Of a DNA stretch of 64,000 nucleotides, positions 1 through 12,915 are shown piece after piece. The notes beneath the pieces are model-generated. The model had not been told where the DNA came from and did not search any database. It saw only the letters and a program-made list of their open reading frames with translations. The position numbers were made by a program, and so were the translations under genes. The first letter of the stretch is position 1; each line of letters starts with the position of its first letter. Source of the DNA: Chrysopilus asiliformis (Eukaryota; Arthropoda; Insecta; Diptera; Rhagionidae); assembly GCA_964034945.1 (NCBI GenBank), contig OZ035960.1, positions 21,563,487 through 21,627,486 on the forward strand, read 5' to 3'.

Positions 1-181
1 TCTTTGCCTCGTCTCGTCTTTCTATTTATGATAAATTTATGAGTTTCATTTTAAAAAGGTTTTTGTTTAATTAGCTTTAACATTAATTTATATATAATAT
101 AAATTAAGAACATTTTACTTAATTGTTCGAATTGTACATGTTCATGAATGCCTTTTGCAAGTAATTTTGCAGGTAATGTCC

Positions 182-1076
182 TTAGAGGCGGATACCCGGA
201 TTACGCGAACGGACAAAGTTCAAAAGTTCATCGGAGTCTTCGCATACGAAGGGTTTGATGTGGTGACAGGCAACATCGTGCCATTTTAGACCATCATTGT
301 AGAAGTTATTGAGGATCGACAGACAGGATTCGTCGTTTCCTTGAGCTGCTTCACGGTTATCTGGCTGAGCTTGGCCGTATCCTCCGGTATGACTCCAGTC
401 GCCGGTGTTTCTTTGGCCGGTTGGTCCGATTTTAGCTCCCGATCCTGACCAGAACCAGCCATTCTCATTTGGTGGTTGTAAATCCGGTCGATCACATCCT
501 GCGAAGTTGCATTTACGTCCTGAGGTCCAAATATATCGAACATTTCCTCTGGAAATGCGTTGCTTGATGAAATCGTTCTCCTGGGGTGTTTCCAAGGACA
601 CGGCGTCCATACAATGACGTCGGCAGATATTCCGGGCGTCCAGCCAATCAACTTCTAAGCTTCGGGTGGGAGGATGCTCCCAACTGAAGAAGTACGCATG
701 AGCCACACCACGAGCATCTCTGTAGGTTGCATGTCGAACGCCTGAAAGGGATTTTTTTTTGTTATTTATGAAAATAAATTACTTAATGTAGTAGTGGAGT
801 AAGAGGGGAAAGGGGGAGGATGTGGAATTTTGGATTTTGACAAAAAAAAACTACAGAAAAATATGTGGGAATTAAGACAACATATTCAAATTTCCACCAA
901 CTTTTACTAAGCCCCTGCAGTAAAAAGGATTCATATTTTTTTGAGGTTGGGTAAAACTTTTAAAGGTTTTACTTACGGTTTGCACAACTTCTTGGATCTG
1001 GAAGTGCGAGACGTCGTTGAGCGAGGGCAATTGTTGCACCAAAAACAAGTAGAACCAGAGTTCGTATGGTTGACAT
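182..1076 (-). CDS. Secreted C-type lectin-domain protein, two coding exons
   Basis: Join of exon 977-1076 (ATG at 1076) and exon 182-741, minus strand, intron 742-976 with GTAAGT donor and CTTTCAG acceptor; the frame is kept across the join, giving 219 residues. Residues 1-19 form a signal peptide (MSTIRTLVLLVFGATIALA). The rest is one C-type lectin domain: a WLDARNIC-type helix, a SLETPQEND segment, a GWFWSGSG core, the sugar/Ca2+ loop as QPDN, and WHD where classical lectins have WND, then a closing FVCED. QPD-type loops usually favour galactose, but calcium and sugar binding here are inference. Such proteins are secreted and act in recognition or immunity in insects. The ATG lies one base after a good acceptor (TTTCACTTACAG), so a non-coding 5' exon lies upstream. 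The domain is full length with no breaks. The internal start at 706 is not needed once the first exon is used. Confidence 0.88.
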
Positions 1077-1080
1077 TCTG

Positions 1081-2370
1081 TAAGTGAAAGAATGAATATA
1101 TAAATTAACCATTAATATTAAAAACCTTAATTTAATAGAAATTTATTAATTTTGTCGAAAAATTAAAAAAATAACAATCGAGTGAAAAATATTTTTTATT
1201 TCATTTTATCACAGACTTTTCATTTTACTATTTGGATTTGAATAATTTTTTTTAAACTATATTTGGGAATCCGCTGATGATTTTGTGCTACTTATATTTA
1301 GTGGCGCTCCCACTTCCTGCATTCAAAGCATGGGATTTGATTTCACTTGACAAGGTTTCTCACTGATCGAGATTAATTTTGTTATGCGAATTTTGATACG
1401 GTAACAAAGTAAAGTTTTGTTGACAAGCTTCAATTATTTCAATCAATGGATCAAAACATTTCGCTTAAAGGGGGTTCTACTCCACAATCGAAATAAAATC
1501 GAATTAAATGAAAATGTAAAAATAAATTGAATCTGATAGATACTTTACAGTGAGACGAACTGAGTGTATGAATTTAAATACTTGGTATTTATGTTGTATT
1601 TTAGATGTCGGTATATGATGACGATCAAAATGTTGTTGTAGATGGTCAGAGGTGATTGGGGAGAATGTGGATCAATATTGTTTACAGAGTTAATGGACTG
1701 TGGTTAGTGCTTTGAAATCTTCATAAAATCGGTGTTTGCTTTGTATTTATTTTGAAACGCAAATTAAATTAATTTTGGAATAAGTATGATATAAAATTTG
1801 GTTTGAATCGGATATTGATAAAAAATTAGCCATTTCCATATTCTCAAAGTCAAAATTTGCATTTTGTCAGTGGCTCCATTGGAATCCTTGGATCAAGTTC
1901 TTAAAAATGGTTTCACTTGAAATTATTTAAAGCATCACATGAAAACGACTGCATCGATTTTTATGAAAAATAGGTTACATATTTTTTTCAGGACCACTCT
2001 TTCTGTCGCCCTCTGTAAAAAGGAATAGTTTTGTGCAGTGTATTATCGAAAATTCCTTCCTTTAAACAAATATTTTTTTTAATTGTTTTTTTGAAAACAG
2101 TGAGCCGTATGGAAAAAGTTAAAACACTAAAAGTGTGTGCAATGCATTCTATTATTATATTATATTCCAATCGAATTTATGGTCCCCGGAAACGGGCCTT
2201 AGAAGAATAGTTTTTTCGTTCAGGGAAATTACGGGGAATTACACATAAATATATTCATGGTAATTAAATAACATAATATTTATCTCAATAACATAATATT
2301 TATCTCAAACAAAATATGTTTGCAGTAATTATAATATGATGGCTGCATCACAAATTATTTCTTTCCGTGT
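1081..2370. other. Intergenic AT-rich stretch, lectin upstream side
   Basis: No coding exon recognised on either strand. The only structure seen is a 20-bp direct duplication at about 2268-2307 (ATAACATAATATTTATCTCA twice). The stretch could be part of a 5' intron of the lectin gene, because the lectin coding exon starts right after a splice acceptor. Confidence 0.5.
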
Positions 2371-2374
2371 GTAA

Positions 2375-3168
2375 TCAAAAACATAACAAAATCTTTAATT
2401 GCCAATCTGGCAATTATTGAAAACCCGTATGGTGATATTCGTATCAAAATTCGAACAGTTGTCCAAAATTCCACTTTGAAGTCAAACTTTCCAATAAGAT
2501 TTTTTAAAATTTATTCCAATCGGATTTTGATGTATAGGAGTTTTATGTAGAATCACACACTCAGAAAAATGGAGGCTAACTCGACGACCTGCATACGGCG
2601 TAATTGGCCTCGGGCAGGCGCGCGTTCGCCTGCATGTGGGCAAGTAAAACTGAATTGACCTGTGGTCGGAAAAATTCTGAAATTAAGCCACCAGCAGGTG
2701 AAGTAGGGCATTGGGAGCTGCACGAGTTGACCTTAGATAGGTTAACTCTGACCGCTAGCTGGCTTACAGAAACCTCTGTAAGGTCAGAGTTAACCTGACA
2801 AAAAGTTGACCTGAACATTTTTCTGAGTGTATCCTAAATAACTTTTGTTCTTGCACGATAAGATGCACCGTTTTTGATATATTCGCAAAAAACGTTTTCG
2901 TGGGTAGGGGGTGGCGGGGTACCATTTTGGCCCATTACCGAACTTAGCCTTGCATTTTACGAAAAACGAATCTGCGTAAAATTTCAAGTCTATAGCTCAA
3001 TCCGTGCGCCCGCAATCCGCGCCACAGACGGACGGAAATGCAAAATTCAATTTTTTTTTTATCATTCTAAACACACTGGTGTAATTCATTTTTGTGTGTG
3101 ATGACGGGATCTTGGCGTTACAAACGGTAAGGCAAAGTTAATATACCCTTTGGTTTCACCATACGGGT
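2375..3168 (+). mobile_element. GTCY-core element, type A, copy 1 (DINE-1/Helentron-like)
   Basis: 13-bp inverted ends ACCCGTATGGTGA at 2423-2435 and its complement at 3156-3168. Outside the left end is a small perfect hairpin (AATTGCC...GGCAATT, 2397-2416) shared with the copies at 19.5 and 51.6 kb. Inside lies the shared core TTTCAAGTCTATAGCTCA (about 2983-3000) followed by a degenerate GACGGACGG tract. Known DINE-1/mini-me elements of flies combine subterminal inverted repeats, a conserved core, a GTCY microsatellite and a hairpin, so this assignment is by structure only. A second element (2557-2830) is inserted in it. Confidence 0.6.
2557..2830. mobile_element. MITE with ACACTCAGAAAAATG ends, inserted in the type A element
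   Basis: 274 bp bounded by ACACTCAGAAAAATG and its reverse complement. It interrupts a segment that is continuous in the copies near 19.4, 24.6 and 51.4 kb (TAGAATCATATCCTAA region), which proves it is an insertion. Its ends resemble those of the 1.6-kb element at 26330-27945 (CACTCAGAGAAAAAA). It codes for nothing recognisable. Confidence 0.7.
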
Positions 3169-3179
3169 ATAAAAACGTC

Positions 3180-4985
3180 TTATGTAATGATTATAAATAG
3201 TTTAAGCGTGAGGTCGTAAGTCGTTTAAAGAGTTTTGCGTTGGAATATTCCAAAAACTAAATTTTTGTTAATACTTTCGTAGAAATTAAACTCTTGATTA
3301 ACGCCGAAGAGTAGTGAAAAAGGAGGCCGGTGGCGGACTTGCTGAAAAGGGTTGGATTACGAAGCGGTCAGGAGCAAAGACTCTCTAAATAATAAAAAAG
3401 TCTATTTAAAACTACAAAAGTTGTAGTATGAAATCATAAAATTAAAATGTTTATGCTTAAAATTGAAAACATATTTTTTTAATTAAAAAAAACTTTCTTT
3501 ACACGAAAATAAAAACATCTCAAATGATCAAAAATATTTTATTCATGATACTTAACCTACTCTTCTAGACCATATATACTTATAGCACGTTTTGGACCAG
3601 TCTACGTTTACTGGAAGTGAAAGTACGCATGCAGTTTTTAAGTGAAATGCGAATTTACGCCAATTGCTTATAAGAAAAAATCTAACTCTTAAGAAAAGAA
3701 AGAATCATTGATAATAAATTGTGATATTTTAGAAGGAAAAATGTCACATTAAAATGTACGCAATAAGAAAGTAATTTAAAAATGGATAATAAATTAACAG
3801 CCACCTTAAGAGACGGATTCAACGTTTAACACTTTGTGTGTTGTGTTCTATTTCTCCAATAACTCAAGTCGTGCACCTGATCCACAAAATGTATAAATTA
3901 CACAATCAATTGTAAAGTTTTTCTCTCAAAATTTAGGCAGAAGCAGTCAAAATCTGTAAAGTTCATTACCGACAGACGAAGTTCAAAAGTGGCCTGTTAA
4001 AATTGTGATAAATATGTTTTCGATGATGTCTCTTCGGTTCGTTAAAAATATGGATGATGCGAACGAAATTGTTTTCCAACAGGTGAACTGTTGTGAAGTG
4101 GGATTGGCGGTATTGACGCGCTACAGTTACTTCCTCAATTGCATGACAAATTTATCGTGCAGGTAGTTACAGTTGAGGAATTGATGGTGTATACCCAGTA
4201 GGTGTAAAACATGTGTAAGCTCGAATAGACAAATTACATTTTCTAGTTGTCATTATTATGTATTAAGATATCATCAAAGTATCATTTTTTAGCTTTTTAA
4301 TGTATGACAGTATCATCATCATCATCATAATCGGATTTCTATAACTTGAGAAGGTTATATGATGCCAATCCGTCTCATCCCCCTGCATTAATATTTTGAC
4401 TTTGATTGATAGAAAATTTACACCTCAAGTGTTTCTTCAACATGACGTTGAATCTTGAGGTCATGTTCAATTATCGTTTCAAGTAGTTTTCAAGCAAATC
4501 AAATGCAATTCGCTCAAATGCAAGGTGAATCTCAAGTGAACTTTAAATAAAGGTGAACCAATTTGATAGTGTTAGAAAATGTTAGAAGATTACACGGAAC
4601 TGGAATAACCAATGCTAGATTTTCAAGCACAGATTTTTCGATTTTAAAACACAGAAATTTTGATAAAAATTTATCATTGTTAAAAAAAAACATTTTCAAG
4701 GAATTTTCAAAAACACATCTTTTTATCAAACATACGAAAATCGAGGTAAACTAATCTTACACTCCTTAAGAGGAAGGCGACTTGTATGTAATTTTTATGG
4801 AAAAGATTTACATTGAACAATCAAAATGCCACATGCTAAATAATTTTTACGCGAAACTCACGTTTTAGTAATATTTCGATCGCATCCGAGAGATCTTAAG
4901 CAATATTCCTTGACGTTCTTCAAACAATCATCAGTTGATAAAATCATAAAGTTCTATGCCCCATTAAAGCACCGACGAGACGTTT
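3180..4985. other. Intergenic stretch without recognised genes
   Basis: AT-rich, no coding exon supported on either strand. Contains a short (ATC)n microsatellite near 4311-4328. Nothing else noted. Confidence 0.5.
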
Positions 4986-4990
4986 GTATA

Positions 4991-5239
4991 TGAGGCGTTA
5001 AAAGCTAGAGTGGACCAAGCCACATAATCGAGTTTTTGAAGCTTTTCCACTTTTGTACTATTATTGACTGTAAATTTTTGGGAAAAAAAATGTCTGTGGA
5101 CTTTATTACTCAATGTTGAAATGTTCTTTTGTGCATCCAAACATTTTTATCTAAAAACTCACTCGCAATAGTGATTCAAACACAAAAAAATTCACGATTT
5201 CGACATGTGGGTTGGGCCACTCTAGCTTTTAACGCCTCA
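4991..5239. mobile_element. TA-flanked MITE, family TGAGGCGTTAAAAG, copy 1
   Basis: 249 bp with terminal inverted repeats TGAGGCGTTAAAAGCTAGAG and complement, flanked by TA on both sides (4989-4990, 5240-5241), as expected for a Tc1/mariner-type non-autonomous element. The interior is shared with copies at 12916-13171 (opposite orientation) and 21545-21792. The short reading frames inside it are shared repeat sequence, not genes. Confidence 0.8.
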
Positions 5240-5241
5240 TA

Positions 5242-8200
5242 TACGAATTTCGCAACCACCAATGTTTTACATTTTGAAAAACCAACGGAAAAATCTTTGA
5301 AACGAATGTTCAGATGAGTGCGCTTGCAACAAAAGTTATGTGAAAGCCGTTATTACGATGTTGCCGTGTTATGTGTGGATCAAAAAAGGGTCACACTAAC
5401 AAGTCGCATAAACACCTGCGCACTGTATAATATTATTTATATGCATATTGCACACATGATGGAAGAAAAATTCCACAGTGATAAATTCCAAGAGTTGCGG
5501 CGCATCAACATCTCCTCGAGGGAAAAAAGTTTTTTTTGTGTGAAAAAATGAAAGATTTAAACTGGTAACATCACGATTCAGATAACATGCCTTCGTCCGT
5601 GCCATTTTCAATAAATTTTTCTGGAATTTCAATTATCATGAGTAATTGCTATGTAAATTTGAAATGTATTCCAAAATATTTGAGAAAATCAATCGAAGAA
5701 AGATATCGGTATCGTTTTTTCTAAGGAAAGTGCATAATAATGGTTTTTTTTTACTTTCCTAATGCAAATATTCTTTAAATCTAGAAAATCGCGTGCGGAT
5801 CATCAATAAATTTTATTAGTTTTGCTATGCTTTGTTAGATGTGAATATAATTATTGGCATTAAATTATATGAAAGCAATGTATTTAAGATTTTAATTTTA
5901 GAAAGTAATAGTTTCGATAGAGAATTGGTGAAAAAACTTTGGATCTGATTATGATTATAGAACTGTGTAGTTGCTGGCGCATATTCAGGTGGTGGGAGGG
6001 GGTGATCACGACGGCCCCCTGGCCTAAGGCCTTTTACTCTTTTGTTGATGGGTATATATTTTTTTACCATACATTGTTACATTGTTTTTTTTTTTGCAGT
6101 ATGACCTTATAACGCTAATTTCACCCATAACTTGCCAATATCCAACCATCGGCCTTTTTATCTAACGACAACTCAAAACTCAAAGACAAAATCAGCAGTT
6201 TCGAACAAAAATTTATGAATGTTCCTTCGAGCGCAAGTGCGACAGCTTTACTAGGCAACAATGTTTATTAACACGCATAATGTGCATAAAAATACATGAG
6301 AATTGTCACGTACAGCACACTGGCATATTTGTTTTCAAAAAAATTTGCCTGCGGCGCATACCGCTTTGTTTATAATAGGAAATGTTTTTAATAAATAAAA
6401 TAAAGGATTTTTTGATTTGATTTAAAAAAAATGCAATATTTAGTTAAATGAAATTGTCTTTAGGTCACAGGGGACCCAATCGACCAAATTGGTTGGAAAA
6501 CCAATTGGATTTCCAATCATCTTGTACCAAATACCGAAGGTACCATTTATGGAATTTTGACTGGAAATCCAAGATTTTTTCCTGTGAAAATGGTCCTTTT
6601 TGTACCATAAGGTCCATAATTCCAAATATTCTTAAACTTTATAAAGGAAAATTGCGTGGTACATTTGGACACGGTACAAAAATTCCAACATTGGTCAATT
6701 GGGGAGGTGTAACTGTTTCAGATTTCAGTGTCTCTGACTTTTTTTTTAACTTGTGTAGATTGTCTTTCATAATTTCTTGTTCTTTCTCACACCTCCTCCC
6801 TTCCTTTCCATTCACTAATCTTTTCCTGAATTGACACAAAATAAATGTGATCACCCTGTAGATATATTTGATTTTGGCAGTTAGAAACTTTTCCCCGCGG
6901 CGCGATTTTTTGAAAAACTTCTAGTGCAATGCATTTTTTAAAAGTTGCCGTGTTGAAAAATAAAAATAAAAATCCCCTTAGCCTGAATTGAATCTAGTTA
7001 TGTCGCTTTTGCATCTTAATCTGACATCCCATTAACCATTTACGGTAGGGAATTCTTTAATAGCGCGACATAACAACCAGTTTAATAGTTTTTACAACTT
7101 TGAATTGGTCATCCGTCTCACTGTTGATGACCGTGTTGTTTACCTATTCCCGTCATCCAGATATTACAAATCTAGCAATCCGTCAATTTCAGTCAGGAGG
7201 CCAACCAACCGTATGATTGTTATTGTACAGCAACTCGAAATGGTATATGATTCTAATTTTGATTTGCAAAATGCGATGATAAAAACGACCTACAACAGCG
7301 TTGCGTTCGCCGTAACCAGTAACCAGTTTCATGATGGAAGAACAACAAATTGATGGCATATTTGTTCTAACAATCAGGTGATAAGTCCGTTTTCTTATAT
7401 TTAGCAAGAAAATGAGCTCAAACGCCATGTTAGCGAGTTACGTGGAGAAATTATGTGAGTTGATTTGAGATTAATAAATCGACATCTGTCATAATAATCG
7501 ACACATATGAAATACCAACTATCAACAGTAGTGCAATATCATAATGACGGTGTCAATGACTTATACTATACCATGGACTAGATACTAGTTAGTTGTTTGT
7601 TGCTTCTTTTTTTTTCTTTAATTACTTGCTTTGTAGGACATTGTGAAGACGCCAAAAAGACAAATAGCAATTACTGCACCTATTTGACTCAGTTCTGTGG
7701 ATGAATTGAAGTGTCCTACAATTGAAGGTAGTTAACATGGGCAAGGTTGACACTTCTTGAGTTGACGCTAACAACAGTTGAAATCATCATTTGGTTTTTA
7801 CTGCAGTCCTCTGATGGTAAATATTTGTGTAATTTCATTAAAACAAGAATTATTTTCTTTGTTAGACCATAATATATATGATGTGAACCCGGCATAAATA
7901 TAAAAAGGTGCAAAAGTCGTTGAGAAAAATGTTGTTTTTTTTCTTGTTTGCAAAAGTGTACTTCTTGTCAAATTAAATTATACTGGTAATTAATTTTATG
8001 TTGTTTTCATGTTGCAACTGTTCTCTAATTAGGTTTTATGAAATTCATATGAAAATGAGACCTTACGGAATAAAAAAAAATCGTCAAATTCAAACGAAAT
8101 ACTGGCGGCAATTGTTTTAGTGGTGTGTATTTTTTGTATGAAATAATCAAATTTTTATTTGAATAAAAAATTGAAAAAAAAATATGGCTTGTCCATGAAC

Positions 8201-8330
8201 AAGTGTGTATCTAGGGTATGGCAGGTAGGGCAGATGCCCCGGGCGCTACTTGAGGGTGGACACCACCCTTTTGGCGAACGACAAAATATCATTTTTGGAG
8301 TATATATGCTATTAAGGGGCTGCGCTCCGA
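5242..8330. other. Intergenic stretch without recognised genes
   Basis: No supported coding exon. Around 6470-6720 there is a weak inverted similarity (GACCAAATTGGTTGGAA versus TTCCAACATTGGTC) that may be an old MITE. Around 8210-8290 there is a GC-richer patch (GCCCCGGGCGC) of the kind found in dispersed repeats. Otherwise plain AT-rich DNA. Confidence 0.45.
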
Positions 8331-8339
8331 ACCGCTACG

Positions 8340-8880
8340 CCAATCATTCTCAGTCCACAGGTCGGACATTTTTTCAAATATCTCGAGAACCGTTAAAGAT
8401 ACGTAAAAACCGTTAAAGGAAAAAAAATCAGGAAAAGCGCATAGTTTTTCGAGAAATTTTCAAAAAATCGAGAAATTTTCAAAAAATTGAGAAATTTTCA
8501 AAAATTTAATTTTTTTGAAATATGTTGAGAACCGTTATAGATACATATAAACCGCAAAAAATGTAGAAAATTTTATATCCTTTAAATTTTGTAATATTCA
8601 ATTTTTCCCCAAAAGCGTATAGGTACCGAGAAATTCTTTAAAACTGTATATTTTCAAAAATATTGAGGTGCCCGTTATAGTTAACGTTACTTTTCCAAAA
8701 GCTGGTAGAAAACTACGTAGAACTCATCTTCATATTTTCGTAGAACTCATTTACAAAAAATTTCAAGTCTCTAGCTCAACGTATTCTCGAGTTATTTAAG
8801 ATATGTAAAACGGACAGACAGACAGACAGATGCACGGACATACCCAAAATTCAGCCTGAAACGGATTTCGTACGAAATGT
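8340..8880 (+). mobile_element. GTCY-core element, type B, copy 1
   Basis: Contains reiterated GAGAAATTTTCAAAAA units (8450-8510), the core TTTCAAGTCTCTAGCTCA at 8761-8778, then ACGTATTCTCGAGTTATTTA and the microsatellite (GACA)n at 8811-8832. The same order of blocks appears reversed at about 27946-28300 and forward at about 29820-30470. Exact ends are not resolved. It codes for nothing. Confidence 0.55.
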
Positions 8881-8884
8881 CATA

Positions 8885-9355
8885 CAAAAAGTTGTGGAAA
8901 TGCCGACAAAGAGGGGGGATGCGAGTAACGCGTGACGTATTTCAAGAACAGCCTCTAAGGGAAAAGTAATAAAATTCAATATCTTTAAATATCGTTGACA
9001 TTTAATTTGCTCGAATAGAAAAAAATTGAAGATAACAGACAGCATTTTTGAGAATATCGCAATAAATTGTGTTTTTCAATAGCAAAGCGGTGAAAAAGTT
9101 GTCAAATTTAATTTAGATGTACGATAAAGATGTGTAGAATCAAATGCTTAGCACTTTTGGTCTGATTATTTTTTACGATACGAGACACTGTTTGCAAAAA
9201 AATCGCAGAAAATTTTCCCGTTTATATCGGAGAGAGACGAAGATCTTTAAGCAAAGCACTGGTGGTCTATGTTTGAATCTGCTAAATCAACAAATTAACT
9301 GCCAAGTAGGATATGAAGCATAATATGAGAATATTTTTTACAAGCATCCAAAATC
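8885..9355. other. Intergenic stretch without recognised features
   Basis: AT-rich sequence between two repeats; no coding signal or repeat noticed. Confidence 0.4.
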
Positions 9356-9361
9356 TAGTTT

Positions 9362-10011
9362 AAGACCTGCTTTTTACAGTCAATATTTTTGCTTCATTTA
9401 GGGTATTCACAGTACTCTTTTAATTTTCGGTATTCGGTGTTTTCGGTAATATTAAAAGACTGAAAATATTCTGCTGTGAACATCCCACAGCACAGATTTG
9501 AGAACAGAGCTTTTATTGCATACGTGACCAAATCATGAACTGCGAATTTGATTGTAAAATAATGTCACATACCTTTAAATCCATGTTTGATGTATTCTTT
9601 TGAATTTCTATTGTGGCAACGGCTATCAAAATTGAAAAAAATTTGCAGTCCGATGAGATTAACAAAAAACCAGCGAGAAAATTTGACAACTAAAAACATT
9701 ACTAGCGCCACTCGCGGTTGATTCTTGATACCGAATAACCGGGCCGGAAAACACGACTCAAGGCATGTCTACAATTACCGAATCCGGTAATTCATTTTTA
9801 CATAAACCAAATTACCGTCTCGGTAAAAATCTGTTAAATTTGACTGAATTACCGAGCGGTAAAATTACTCGCAATTTAAAAGAGAACTGTGAATACCCTG
9901 AATATTTTTATATTGTTCGTGTAAGGGATACATTGAAGCAAAAATATTGAAGCGGGTCGAAGGCCTTTCAATATATCGAAGCAAAAATATTGACCGTGTA
10001 AGGCAGGTCTG
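9362..10011. mobile_element. Outer MITE with AAGACCTGC ends, carrying a second MITE
   Basis: Left arm AAGACCTGC...CAATATTTTTGCTTCA from 9362 and right arm GAAGCAAAAATATTG...GCAGGTCT ending near 10011 are inverted copies with a few differences. The inner element 9400-9899 sits directly behind the left arm, so the outer element was present first. Non-coding. Confidence 0.6.
9400..9899. mobile_element. Inner MITE with AGGGTATTCACAGT ends
   Basis: About 500 bp with terminal inverted repeats AGGGTATTCACAGTACTC / GAGAACTGTGAATACCCT. The interior is rich in ACCG/CGGT words (CGGTATTCGGTGTTTTCGGT left, ACCGAATCCGG and ACCGAGCGG right), giving further inverted similarity. No clear target duplication. 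Confidence 0.65.
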
Positions 10012-10014
10012 ACA

Positions 10015-12265
10015 TGCAAATCAAGGTTCTTCGCTTAAATCTTTTGTTTTTCAAATGGAGGAAATCAGCTTTTTTGTTGTTTCAAGTGAAGTAAATTTTT
10101 CTTTCAAAGTCAATAATTGAAGTGAACAGCAAATAATTTTTAACTTAATAGAATTATAGTGTCGAATTTTATATTACTTACTCTCACTTAAAATCCAATC
10201 AACAATAATATTTCTGTTATAAATAATTTGGGGATATATCGACTGGTAAATTACGTTGAAATTTAAAGCCACCTGAATCACACTGACTAGTAGGCGAAAT
10301 AACCGAAAAAAAGTATCAAACAAAAATTAGTTAACGTAACTAGTTAACTGGTTTGTTTAAGATTGTAACAGTCTAATGTGAATTTTGTTGCATAATGGCA
10401 TGCAACTGCAATTTCCCTTTCACTTCAAATTAAAGTTTCCTTTCGTAGCTGTGATAAATCTTCTAACGTCTTCATTCAATTGAATAAAATGGCACAGTTA
10501 TTCATTTCCGGCAAAAGAAAAAGGCTTCAAGTTTTCATGTAATTAGCTCAGTTGGATGTAATGTAATGCTGTTTACTAGGTGAAATATCTGTGCCGACTC
10601 TTAACCAATTCATCTTAAATATGTTTCTTATGTTAACTAAATGAGGTTTTTATGATGATTTAATTTGATTATATTAAATATTTCACAATGTTATATAATA
10701 CTTGTTTGAAATGATACCAAGCAATGTTTATTATGAGGATTTCGTGATTTACATTTTTATCTGGGCAATAATATCCGTTCGGTGTATACAAAATGAATGC
10801 TTTTTCCTGCAATATTGCAATTCAAATTTTCAGTTTGTTCTCATGGTTTCTTCATATAGGATTTAAAACGGTGGTACACTGAAAAAACTTTTACTGCTAT
10901 CCGCAGTTTTTAAAAAGATTTATTTCTACATAGAAAAGTTTTTAACTTGCAAAAATATCTTAGCTCAATAAAATTCAGAAAATATTTTAATTTACTACCA
11001 AAATTGATTAACTGCTCAAAAACTTAAACTCAGCTTTTATTTGGAATCAAATTAAAGTTAATCGAGTTTTAATATCATTTTATTTTTTACATCCAGCAAC
11101 TTTAAGCAACTGTTTGTGTGAGTTTTAAATTCGCTTTAAATTTGAAAAAAATTGCTAACTCTTAGTTGAATCAATTGAATATTGCCTCACATCGGCCCAA
11201 AACTGGGAATCGCACGACAAAAAAACAAATATTTTTGTCTGCTATTCAAATGTTAAAAAATTGCATCACATTGAAAACCTTGACCAATATTTCGATTCCT
11301 ATTTTAAAACCCCTATCAAAATATAAAAAAATTTAGGTCCCGATGAAAAAAATTCTTTGCATCTATTTAGTTGATTACATAATTGAACTCTTTCATCATG
11401 AACAAAAAAGGTGCACAATCAATCGATCGCTGAATGTCTTTGCAAAAGTTTTTTTTTCTTCTTTGAATGGTGATTTGCAAGTCACATGAGTTTTTCTATC
11501 AGAAGGTGTCGGCATCAGGCCTTAAAGATGTTGCCTTTTTTATAATATCTTAGTCAGATTTATTGAAAGTAATCATCATAGTCATCATATTTCGATAGGC
11601 GGAATTTTATTAATTTAATGAAAGTCTTTTTTTGTATTATTGAATTTCTTGTTTATCTTTTTCCATCCGAGTCGTTAATAATTTATTGGCGTCAAGTGGA
11701 AAACGTTATGTTAAGCGTTTCGGTTTTGACAGCGGACAACGAACTTTTTGATGTAATCATGAAAAATAAACACAAGAGATTTACATTTCCTTAAAAAATC
11801 AAAAACACAAAAAATACCTTCAATTTTTCGTATAATTTTTTTCAGTGATTTTTCGTAACTAATGAACTTGAAACGTTACCAAAGGTGTTTGAATAATAGT
11901 TTTACGCAGATTCGGCTCGCTTTTCTTAAGAAAAATGAATGATTTCTGCAGTTGGAGTAATTTACTTTTCAGACCAAACAAATCAATAATGGAATTCAAT
12001 CGATAGAAAGTTTTTTTTTAAATATTTTATATAACTGGAAAATCAGTCGAAAATGAACGTTAAGATTCATAAAATATTAGTTAAAAGCCAACCATTCAAA
12101 CCACAATTTATCATGGAAATAAAAGAATTCAATTTATTAATGGGCGCGTTGATTTTCAACTTTTTGTGATAATGATCTTTCTAATTCAGTGTCGCTTTCA
12201 TTTTCTATAATGAAAAATAACTTAATAATGATTTATCTACGAAACTGCATAATAGTTTAGATAAT
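10015..12265. other. Intergenic stretch without recognised genes
   Basis: AT-rich. A sequence ACACTGAAAAAAC at about 10875 looks like one end of a MITE, but I found no matching second end. No coding exon seen. Confidence 0.45.
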
Positions 12266-12289
12266 TTTTTCCGTCTATTTAAAAGTTTG

Positions 12290-12600
12290 TCTGGTATATG
12301 GAGATAAATCAAGTGAGAATTTCAGACCGAATTTTGATGTCAAAAAATCATTTGTAGTGATCCGATTGAATTTTGGTGTATGGAAGAGTTATGTAAAATG
12401 ATATTTTAAACACGTGTTGTCTATATAATTATTTTGATTCGATGCACACCGTTGGTAAAGAAAATCTGGAAAAAACAGGATTTGTATGGGAGAAGTAATG
12501 ATGTTTTCAAAATTTCAAGTCTCTAGCTCATTTTGTTTGAGAGTTATCATCTCGTTCACGGACAGACGAAAGGACGGACGGACAGGCCGAAATCACTAGG
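12290..12600 (+). mobile_element. GTCY-core element, divergent copy
   Basis: Core TTTCAAGTCTCTAGCTCA at 12513-12530 followed after about 20 bp by a degenerate GACA/GACG microsatellite (12550-12590). Flanks do not match types A or B, so this is a third context for the same core. Confidence 0.5.
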
Positions 12601-12915
12601 CCAACCGATGATATACTGCCCCGGGTTTGAGGGGCTGACAATAAAATACATTGCGCTATTGTTAATCTTTTCGCACCCTCCCCCTTTCTTCGGGGGTAAA
12701 CTCCTTAACGAAATGATTAGTGGCAGCACTAACTAACAATAATAACATGCGGGTCAACACGATTTTTGAGTCTGGGTTCTAACCCTTGATTCTCATTCCT
12801 TGTTGGTCTTAAAAACAGAGAAAAAAAACCTTTGCGCTGAAATTTTGCTTTTATGTTCGCTGCGGATACCAGTTTTTTTGTGTTTAGTTTCAAATTTGAT
12901 AGGCTTGACGATAAT

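Noticed and set aside
182..651. Second minus-strand frame and a plus-strand frame overlapping the lectin exon
   Set aside because: The lectin frame has a signal peptide exon, correct splicing and full domain motifs; the others are shadows.
4991..5317. Frame starting MCIQTFLSKNSLAIV, also present at 21682
   Set aside because: It is the interior of the TGAGGCGTTAAAAG MITE, present in each copy.
6448..6834. 128-residue plus-strand frame
   Set aside because: Low-complexity, overlaps an inverted similarity likely from an old MITE; no splice or domain support.
10535..10620. TAATTAGCTCAGTTGG, resembling a tRNA D-arm
   Set aside because: No acceptor stem, anticodon arm or T-loop (GTTCRA) at the right distance.
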